From positions 27,278,501 through 27,342,500 of the forward strand of contig JAUMIR010000003.1 in NCBI GenBank assembly GCA_030847615.1: a stretch of 64,000 nt of DNA, written 5' to 3'. The stretch is from Gambelia wislizenii. Lineage: Eukaryota > Chordata > Lepidosauria > Squamata > Crotaphytidae. Below are positions 57,197 through 64,000 of the stretch, piece after piece. Each line of letters begins with the position of its first letter. Within the stretch, counting starts at the first letter, position 1. The notes beneath the pieces were generated by a model. The model was not told the DNA's origin. It saw nothing but the letters and a program-made list of their open reading frames with translations, and made no database searches. The translations under genes and the position numbers were made by a program.

Positions 57197-57953
57197 ATTT
57201 TATTTCTATAGCGCCATGAATGCACATGGTGCTTTATAAGAAAAAGAACAACAAAACAGTTTTCAGCCCTCACGCTTGCAATCTAATGAAGATATGCTAC
57301 AAAAGGAAAGGGGATGACAGTAGGGGAAGATATTAAGTCTAGCATTCTCTTCTCTCCCTCCTTGGCCAGGGCAATGACACTTGTATCATGGATTTTCCTT
57401 GTCAAGATTTCTGATAGGGGCTTGCATTGCCTTCCTGTGATGCTGAGTGTGACTTGTCTAAAGTCACCCAGTGGGCTTACAAAGCCATGTGGGAATTCAA
57501 ACCCTGGTGTCCTGGAGTCATATCACTACATCATTCTGGTATTCACCAGAATGTGTGCTTAGTCCAAAACAAAAAGGAACAAAGAGCTGGTATTTGCCAC
57601 CATGTTTTACACCAGGCTTGGGAATATTGCAGAGGGCATGGAGGCCAGTTTATATCCTTTCATGCCCTCAGTGGGCCATACCTTCTTGAAAATTGGCTGA
57701 TAAGCAGCTGAACATTTACATGTATTGTTTTGTAATTTGTATGCTACCTTGAGCACCAGTTTTCAGGGAAAATGTGGGATAAAAATAAATACTGTAGAGT
57801 AGTTATATTTTGGGTTTCCATTTTTGGCTGTTTTCAGCTGATTTGGTAGGTTTTCACAGTATATCTCACTGTGAAGTCGAAGGCTTTCACTGCTGGCATC
57901 CATAGATTTTGCTTGGTTTTTTTCTGGGCTGTGAGGTTGTGTTCTGGAATAGT

Positions 57954-58002
57954 TTCTTTCTGACGTTTTGCCTGCATCTGTGGCTGGCATCTTCAGAAAA
58001 TG
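57954..58002 (-). ncRNA. Near-complete hammerhead ribozyme motif, core G lost (left pLTR)
   Basis: On the - strand: TTTT, CTGAAGA, stem II TGCCAGC and GCAGGC around CACAGAT, then AAAAC, GTC, AGAAAG. The CUGANGA core is intact. The expected GAAAC is AAAAC, as if CpG decay changed GGCGAAAC to GGCAAAAC, which removes an essential core G. The palindromic ACGT after the core fits the short, dimer-forming stem III of Penelope hammerheads. Confidence 0.65.
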
Positions 58003-58501
58003 GTTGGGTAGGAGTGTGTGTGTCCAGGTTAGTTTATAACATGTTCTGCTACTGCTGATTTTTCTGGCTGGCCCAGTCTGCAGTGTCTCTCATGTTCCTT
58101 GATTCGTGTTTGTACACTGTGTTTAGTGGGACAAAAAATGTTATTTAAAAACACAGAAATTCCAGGCCAAAAACTATCATGTCAGAATGCACAGAGAAGC
58201 TATTGAAATCCACAAACACCTGGACAACTTCAACAGGAAATAAGAAACCCTAAGAGTAAACAAAATTTGGCTCCCAGTTTTGAAAAACAATAGAATCAAA
58301 ACTCAACACTTACAAAGGAATTCCACCCAGAGACAAGGGGATTTCCAGCAGATAATGGCCCATCAACCAACCATTAGCCAAACAGACTCTAATCATCCTT
58401 GCATTTCTATACCCAGAAACTAACCATTCAATTACATAAATTTACATATCCTCCACAACAGGGGTTCACAATATATAAACTCCACACACACTCCTACCCA
58501 A

Positions 58502-58550
58502 CCATTCTCTGAAGATGCCACCCACAGACGCAGATGAAACATCGAAAGAA
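58502..58550 (+). ncRNA. Hammerhead ribozyme motif, core kept but stems eroded (right pLTR)
   Basis: CCATTCT, CTGAAGA, TGCCACCCACAGACGCAGAT, GAAAC, ATC, GAAAG. Both core boxes are present. Stem II has lost complementarity (GCCACC against GCAGAT) and stem III is ACAT instead of ACGT, so folding would be poor. Confidence 0.58.
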
Positions 58551-58633
58551 ACTATTCTAAAACACAGCCTCACAGCCTGAAAAAAAAAAAAACAACCAAG
58601 GAAAATCTATAGTATATCTCACTCTTTTTAGTA

Positions 58634-59396
58634 CAGTTGACCGTCCACATTCGTGTCTTTCACTTTCACGTTTTTGATTATTCACGGTTTGCTTAGCAAG
58701 CACCCCATTTAAATCAGCTTCTCTCCCTCACACACAAGGGAGGGGAGCTGATTTAAATGGAGCACTCCCCAAGAAAACCACACCCAACTCCCCAGTCTCC
58801 TGGGGCTTGGCTCCGTTTGGGGTGGAGAGCCAAGCCCCGGGAGAGCGGGGAGTTAGGGGCAAAGGCGCTTTTCAGCCTCTACCACCTCCCACCCTTCCCA
58901 AAGCAGAGATGCGGCTTTTCAAGCGTGGGGGGTAGCTGACAAGATTCCCTCCCTGTCCAGCCAGCCACCCCTCCACCTTTCCTGAAGCTGCGATGGGGCT
59001 CTCCAGCCCCATTGTGGCTTTGGGAAGCATGGGGGGGTTGGCAAGCCTACCCCCCAGCCAGCCAGCCACCCCTCCGCCCTTCCTGAAGCCGCGATGGAGC
59101 TCTGCAGCCCCATCGTGGCTTCAGGAAGCATGGGGGGGCTGGCAAGCCTCCCCCTTGCCCAGCCAGCCCCATCGCGCTTCGGGAAGGATGGAGGAGTGGC
59201 TGGCCAGGCGAGCGGGAGGCTTGCCAGCCACTGCCCACACTTCCCAAAGCGGAAAACGGGTTGAAAAGCCCCATTGCCACTTTGGAAGGGCGTGGGGGGG
59301 TTGCAGATGGGCAGGGAGAGACGTATATTTATTTGCCTGTTTTTCACATTCGCGGGGGTCTTGTGGTCCTAACCTCGTGAATGTGGAGGGACGACT
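58634..59396. mobile_element. Pogo/Tigger-like MITE (family B, copy 4)
   Basis: Left CAGTTGACCGTCCACATTCG and right CGTGAATGTGGAGGGACGACTG. TA precedes it (58632-58633); TG follows, a decayed TA. The interior from about 58955 has ~100-bp units with CCAGCCACCCCTCC, then a hairpin between CCTGAAGC and GCTT(C/T)AGGAAGC. It starts just 10 bp after the Penelope target copy ends. Confidence 0.82.
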
Positions 59397-59621
59397 GTGT
59401 TTCAGTAATGTGGTTTGACTAAATTTAGGCTATTACACCCCTGCCAAAGGCTTTGGGTAGTGCTGAGGCTGGGGAGAGGCCTGACAGAGGTCTGGGGAGT
59501 TGCTCAGAAAAGGCCCTTGGAGACTGCATGTGTCCTGTGTGCCACATTTTGCCCGGCCCTGCTTTATAAAAACAGAGACTCACTGTGAATTTGAATTAAC
59601 CTATCCATGCAACCTTTTCAG

Positions 59622-59701
59622 CCAACAATCCCATTATGACAACCTAGATCAGGATATTGTGCAAGGGGAAGAACAAGGTGCCCAGGAAGAAGATGAAGAA
59701 A
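59622..59701 (+). CDS. GOLIM4: GOLIM4 coding exon (tenth in window), acidic region
   Basis: Seen: acceptor ACCTTTTCAG ends at 59621 and a strong GTGAGT donor starts at 59702. The leading C completes a Ser codon; then come QQSHYDNLDQDIVQGEEQGA and a run of Glu/Asp, with one base left over. QQ-HYD and DIVQG are GOLIM4 landmarks in this order. The exon lies between two pogo-like MITEs (ending 59396 and starting 59752), the second only 50 bp past the donor. Confidence 0.92.
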
Positions 59702-60937
59702 GTGAGTGCTATTTTCAACTTTTTCGGTGTCATTGAATGAATATGCATATATAGTAGGACCCCTGTACCCACTGATTCAATTATCAACTGATTCAATTAT
59801 CCATGGGATACAAATCAGCACACCTACCATAGAGTCTTCCTAGAGTATGTGTCCTCTCTAGCCATTTTATAGGTCCTCCAAAGCATCTCTATGGTATTTT
59901 AAACCAGAAATCCCATTATTTTCAATGGCGTTCACTATTATCCACAGTTTTTGGTATCTACGGGGCCCCTGGAACCAATTCCCAGCGGATACAGGGATCC
60001 TACTATATAAACACACTCTCTCTCATCTATATCTATATGTCACAATCCTCATGGACCACAATGGAGCATTTTAATATGAATTTATTTTAAATTATTGGCC
60101 CCATGATGGGAGAAAGGTGGGGTATAAATCCAATAATAAATAAATAAAATTACAGAATCCTCAGCAAACTTAGACTTACAGTTTAGGTGTTTTGCAACAT
60201 TGTCACCTAAACAGTTATATGACACTTCCACATGTACAGTTTTTTCTTTGCAACCCCGCCCCCCTAAAACAAATCCATCCAAAAAACGTTTTTTTAAAAA
60301 AGGTTGAACAAATCTGTTTTTTCAGCATGGTGTTACTTTTTTTACTTAGTTGGTGTGACAGATTTGAACAAAAATGCCCCATGACATTTTTCAACAAATT
60401 ACAATGTTCCAAAGCAGAAGTTACATTTCCTGGTTATCACAGGGAAAATGATTATCCACATTATTTCCTGACCCTAGCTATGATCCTAACCCTCAATACA
60501 TTAAAAATTTTATTGGGTCAAAAACTACCCCCAACTCAGTGCATTTTTTTTAAAAAAATGAAGTTTGAGGGTTATTAAGCATTTTTTATTGGTGAATCCT
60601 ATATCTAAGCTCAGGTTAACCTGTTCAGAGACTTGATCACCAGCCAGGCAACTGATGTGATTCATCCATCTATCCATTTTGTTGTGTGTATATCCCCTCA
60701 ATGAATGTCAGTTTCTTTTACTTGTAAGTCCTGGATTTTAGTCTTCACTCCGTATGTGAGGCCCTGTTCCTGTGGTTCCTATTCTTAGGGTATTCAGCTT
60801 GTGGTGGTCTTTCTAAATGGGGGAAGGTCTAGATAAAGATTTATATGTTTGTATGTACTATTGTTATATATTTAGACTGCCCAATAACCAAAGTTCTTTG
60901 CATGTTTTACAAATACATTAAAATTACCCTTGATCAG
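59702..60937 (+). other. GOLIM4: GOLIM4 intron with one MITE
   Basis: The MITE at 59752-60005 is the only assignable element. 60010-60937 is AT-rich with no exon or RNA gene that I can see. Confidence 0.6.
59752..60005. mobile_element. Pogo/Tigger-like MITE, TA target
   Basis: Left TAGTAGGACCCCTGTACCC and right GCGGATACAGGGATCCTACTA, bounded by TA (59750-59751, 60006-60007); the end C/G have decayed. Inner motifs ATTATCCATGGGATA and TATTATCCACAG match 20581-20897. Confidence 0.75.
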
Positions 60938-61056
60938 ACTATGAGCGTCAGAACCAGCATCTAGATGAAGCAGAGGAAGAAGACCAAAATAATGCAAATG
61001 AACAACAAGATCGGGAACTGGACCACCAAGCAATGCGCGACCAGAATGAAGAACCG
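60938..61056 (+). CDS. GOLIM4: GOLIM4 coding exon (eleventh and last in window)
   Basis: Seen: acceptor TTGATCAG ends at 60937 and a GTGAGT donor starts at 61057. Two bases finish a codon begun in the preceding exon, then 39 codons follow, beginning YERQNQHLDEAEEEDQNN and ending QNEEP in phase 0. It matches the YERDNQHQDEAEG region of GOLIM4. The polypeptide is still open, so further acidic exons and the 3' UTR must lie past base 64000. I found no matching exon in 61057-64000. Confidence 0.91.
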
Positions 61057-61097
61057 GTGAGTAGTACTAGCATATACTGATACTTAAATTGTGCTCT

Positions 61098-61160
61098 TCA
61101 GCACATCATCATCATCATTATCATTATCATTAGTATTATTATTAACAACAACAACAATGA
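61098..61160. repeat. ATC/ATT/AAC simple-sequence tract
   Basis: Consecutive trinucleotide runs CATCATC, ATTATC, TTATTA and CAACAACAA. Confidence 0.85.
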
Positions 61161-61312
61161 TTTAAAATTCACAATTTAAAAATAATCTTGATAGATTGTA
61201 ATAGATACGACTGGACTTCACTGTCGTTCAGGAAGGGATAGACAGACTACAATTCTCATAATCTTTACTTGTTCCCCATGCTCACAGGGACTTATCTCTC
61301 TGGCTCTGGCTT

Positions 61313-61478
61313 TTCTTCGCAAACGAAGATTCAGGAAGGACTCATCCCACGCTTTCTGCAAGCGCGCTGATGACTAAAAAGGCCAATCCGAGATAAACAA
61401 GTCCGGTTGCAAAAAGCACAGCAGAAGGTCTCCTTGGGTGATGTTTTTGGGTTGTGATTCTTTCTGCGTAAAAAAGGC
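61313..61478 (-). mobile_element. LINE 3' end (same family as 10186-10928)
   Basis: Antisense copy of the tail hairpin (TCTTCGCAAACGAAGATTC) and the coding end, including the zinc-knuckle region (GCAAAAAGCACAGCAGAAGG) up to the codons for RRKNHNPK. It stops in an A run where the Tx1-like LINE begins. Confidence 0.8.
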
Positions 61479-62192
61479 TGCTTGGTCATTCAGGATGCTG
61501 CCGAACAAGACTGTCATCTCCCGGGTCAGGCTTGAGCGACCAGTGTCCTGAACCGCCTGCATGCAGGGTTGGGGCTGCGGCTTCCAGTGCATCTTTACAC
61601 CTGCCGGTTTCGTCCCTCGCGAGTCGCTACAGGGCTTTTTTGGAAATGGATTTGTCCTTCGAGCCTGTGCAATTTTTCAGGCAAAGAAAACCTAAAACTT
61701 AATGAGCTTTCCTCCCACCAAGTCTTTCCCCATCTAGTCCCCATCCGGCACTCACAAAACAAAACTAGCCAAGCCTGAGGTTGAATCTGACCCTTTTGCA
61801 ACAGAGAAACTTTCCCAAAATTTTGGGCAGAAAAGATGGCGGTGAACTTAGGTCCCAGGGCTGGGAGGTCCAGGCCCCCGTGTTCTACCTGCCCATAAGC
61901 CACTGCTCTCGCCAGGGGGAACGTGGCCATTCCCCAAAGGGGAATTTGAAGAGAACTTGAACTTGAAGAGAACTCGATCAGCTTCTTTAATCACTGAAAT
62001 CCAGAGCCAGGAAAACAGCCGCCAAGTTGGCTGCCACTGGAAGCAGGTAGGTATTTACAAAAGCAGCTCTCTGGTAAATGGTCAGCTTCCATCTCTGCCA
62101 GAGGGCCACCCTCTCCTTCACTTTTTCCAACCAGCGATACCAATTTTCTTTACATCCCTTGGGATCCACTGCAAAAGTCAGCCCTAGGATCT

Positions 62193-63020
62193 TTACCCTA
62201 TCCATCTTTGCCTCATGCTCTGCTTGCCACCCTTCCTTTTCTTCCAACTACGTCCTTTAGAGGAATAGCTGCCATCTTGTCCTCTGCAGCAAAAATTCTG
62301 ATCAAAAAACTTTTCCATGTTAAGTCGAGCACCAGAAACTTGACTGTAGGCCTCAAAAGCATTTTTAATCTTTCTAACTTCCATCCTGTCCTTAACCAAG
62401 AGGGACACATCATCAGCATGGGCAACAAATTTAACAGATTCACACCAAACCAACCTCAAACTGTCCAACGGACGTGGGATTCGGATCCCCAAGATGCTCT
62501 TGTCTAAACTAATCTTACACAGGATAGCATCCAAAGCAATAACATGCAAGAGAGGGCTCAGTGGACAACCTTGCCTTACCCCAGAATTTAACTTAATCCT
62601 CTTTCCTCTATGACCATTGACTTGCAAAACTACTTCTGCATTCCTATAAAACAATTTAACTAAAGCAATAAATCTCTCTGGCACTCCTTTCCACTTGAGG
62701 GCTTCCCATAGGAACGTATGATCTACATTGTCAAAAGCTTTCATCTGGTCGACCTGTAGGATTTGACCAGTCCAAGCTCCCTCCTTGCTGAGTTGGAACA
62801 CTTCCCGAAACAAACAAAGAGAGTCTACCATAGTCCTACCCGGCACAGCACTAGACTGTGCTTCCATCACAATCTTATCAGCCACCTTAGCCAACTGATT
62901 GTTCAGTATTTTTGCCAACATGCGGTAGTCTATGTTGGTCAGAGCTATGGGGTGCCAGTTTTTTGGGAGGGTAGGATCACCCTCCTTTGGGGAAAAAATC
63001 AAGACCCCTTGATAAAACAT
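62193..63020 (-). pseudogene. Tx1-like reverse transcriptase fragment
   Basis: A 275-residue open frame with the RT motifs in order: GVLIFSPKEGDPTLPKNWHP, then IALTNIDYRMLAKILNNQLA, ILQVDQMKAFDNVDHTFLWE (first catalytic Asp), SGVRQGCPLSPLLHVIALDA and FVAHADDVSLLV (the second active-site pair AHADD), then SGARLNMEK. All catalytic Asp are present. After about residue 245 the frame runs into unrelated reading. A 96-residue frame at 63054-63344 upstream (GKGKSAPGPDGLSWNF) is the N-terminal part of the same RT, separated by a break near 63040. It would copy LINE RNA at nicked target DNA. Confidence 0.83.
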
Positions 63021-63652
63021 CTCAGGGAGCTCATTATTATCCCATAAAAAAATTTAAAAAGTGGTTAAAGGGGGAACAATCCACTTTCTGTAAACTATAT
63101 AAAAATTCCAACTGAGGCCATCTGGGCCAGGGGCCGACTTGCCCTTCCCCTGAACTATGACCTCATGAACATCTTGCTCTTCTATAGGAGAGGCCAACCT
63201 CTTCCTGTCCTCTGGACTCAAACCCTTATAGAGGGTGCCCACCTGGTCCTCCGAAAAAGCTTGGAAAAAAACCTTAATCTCTTCTATATCTATGTTCTTC
63301 TGAGCATATAACTGCCTGTAATATGCCTCCATGATGTCCAGCATCTCTAAATGTAATAGGGTCTGACTCAGAGGCCCTCAAGCCATTTAATTCGATAGGA
63401 GCCTTTGAACTCCGGGCACCTGCCCACTCATCCACGTCGACCACACCACCTCAAGTCCTGAAATTTTTACTCCTCTTTCTGTTTTGTCTTTGCTTTTGGT
63501 AAAATCTTGCTATCACTCCCTTTGCCCAGTTAAGCTCTTGTTCTGAAAAATGAATACCTTGGTTCAATCAATAATGACACTTCAAAAAATGATAAATGGC
63601 CAAATGATACTCCTGAATATGTCTCCCATTAACGTTGGTCTCGTAAGCCCGG

Positions 63653-63982
63653 CTAGTGGCCCGAACCGCACGCTTTCACACGTTCCCACCACCTGCACAA
63701 ATCGTCCTTGTACATGTCAGCAAGAGTTAGGCTCTGGGCTAGTGCTGAGACGATATGCTCTTTACATGCCACATCTTCCAAAAAGGTAGGGCGTAACCTC
63801 CAGAGAGGTCTCCCTTTGGGGTAAACCTGACCTATACTGAACTCTACAGCCAAGAGCCCATGATCTGACCAAGGAATGATCATAACAGTGCACTTTTCCA
63901 CCTTCATTTCCTTCACTGTCCTCACAAGGTCTATTCTGCTGGCTGAGGTTTTGTGATAATGAGTAAATAGAACTTCTTCCAT
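63653..63982 (-). pseudogene. Tx1-like LINE endonuclease C-terminal part
   Basis: The frame reads MEEVLFTHYHKTSASRIDLV, then MIIPWSDHGLLAVEF, with the SRID and SDH motifs of APE-type LINE endonucleases (the SDH His is catalytic). It continues with GRPLWRLRPTFLED, typical of the region after the nuclease. The N-terminal nuclease part is past the window or broken. Confidence 0.75.
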
Positions 63983-64000
63983 TGGGGGAAAATCTGAACC

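Larger units (their letters stand above)
57871..58610. mobile_element. Penelope-like element, internally inverted, 13-bp target duplication
   Basis: AGTATATCTCACT lies at 57858-57870 and 58611-58623. The left end (GAAGTCGAAGGCTTTCACTG...) and right end are inverted pLTRs. Between 58020 and about 58135 the sequence is antisense Penelope endonuclease (GGCTGGCCCAGTCTGCAGTG); from about 58145 it switches to sense, with CAGAATGCACAGAGAAGCTATTG and CACAAACACCTGGACAACTT. So the endonuclease coding end is split head to head. No usable frame remains. Confidence 0.85.
55426..59621 (+). other. GOLIM4: GOLIM4 intron with 5S SINE, CR1 end, Penelope copy and MITE
   Basis: Listed elements are at 55742-55970, 56690-56840, 57871-58610 and 58634-59396. 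A dispersed repeat of unknown class at about 57195-57300 follows the ATT/ATC microsatellite. 55975-56690 and 57300-57855 show nothing assignable. Confidence 0.6.
61057..64000 (+). other. GOLIM4: Downstream GOLIM4 intron (partial), mostly LINE
   Basis: After a short ATC/ATT/AAC-rich run (61098-61160), this region is an antisense LINE tail (61313-61478) followed by a Tx1-like LINE to the window end. No further GOLIM4 exon was found. Confidence 0.7.
61479..64000 (-). mobile_element. Tx1-like (L1 group) LINE, continues past window
   Basis: Antisense element with, from right to left, endonuclease end, linker, reverse transcriptase and C-terminal region. Its 3' end at about 61479 abuts another LINE tail. 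The right end is cut by the window, so the 5' part is unknown. I assign it to the L1/Tx1 group from the polymerase motifs; the exact family is uncertain. Several frame breaks show it is inactive. Confidence 0.8.

Noticed and set aside
1..64000. tRNA genes, miRNA hairpins, bacterial-type operators or attachment sites
   Set aside because: No tRNA-like A/B boxes with cloverleaf were found; the many hairpins seen are explained by MITEs. Bacterial features do not apply.

Overview
This window is vertebrate nuclear DNA from what looks like a squamate reptile, most likely a lizard. It holds one host gene, GOLIM4 (Golgi integral membrane protein 4, GPP130), on the + strand. Eleven consecutive internal coding exons lie between 12812 and 61056, and every junction has AG/GT borders and compatible codon phases. 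Together they encode about 485 residues of the lumenal coiled-coil stem and the start of the Glu/Gln-rich tail. The exon with the cytoplasmic tail and membrane anchor lies upstream of base 1, and the last acidic exons lie beyond base 64000. Nothing else looks like a host gene; about 97% of the window is intron.

The squamate assignment is inferred from the repeat set: a 5S-rRNA-derived SINE with a BovB-type tail (55742-55970), RTE/BovB LINEs, many CR1 3' ends, L1 and Tx1-like LINEs, Penelope-like elements, a DIRS retrotransposon, and many hAT-like and pogo/Tigger-like palindromic MITEs.

Layout. 1-12811 is upstream intron with MITEs, CR1 ends and a short LINE copy bounded by a 15-bp target duplication (10186-10928). 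12887-19965 carries an RTE 5' half that was itself hit by a 3'-truncated 7SK RNA retropseudogene (14964-15200), and a Penelope element (19012-19813). 20016-28985 carries an almost complete DIRS retrotransposon (22422-28199) with gag, RT-RNase H and tyrosine recombinase regions, inverted terminal repeats and an internal complementary region. 29040-34146 carries a three-level nest (MITE in CR1 in CR1). 34581-48229 is mostly MITEs and CR1 ends. 48587-55186 holds a hAT palindrome and a 2.5-kb L1 whose 5' junction carries an inverted copy of the target flank. 55426-61056 holds the 5S SINE, a second Penelope copy and more MITEs. The right end (61479-64000) is a Tx1-like LINE running off the window on the - strand.

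The most notable observations are the tailless 7SK insertion with matching 12-bp target duplications, decayed hammerhead ribozyme cores in both Penelope copies, the DIRS internal complementary region that mirrors the two element ends, the L1 5' inverted duplication, and a MITE family whose interior is a ~100-bp hairpin tandem array. All family names rest on recognised protein or RNA motifs; no database search was run.
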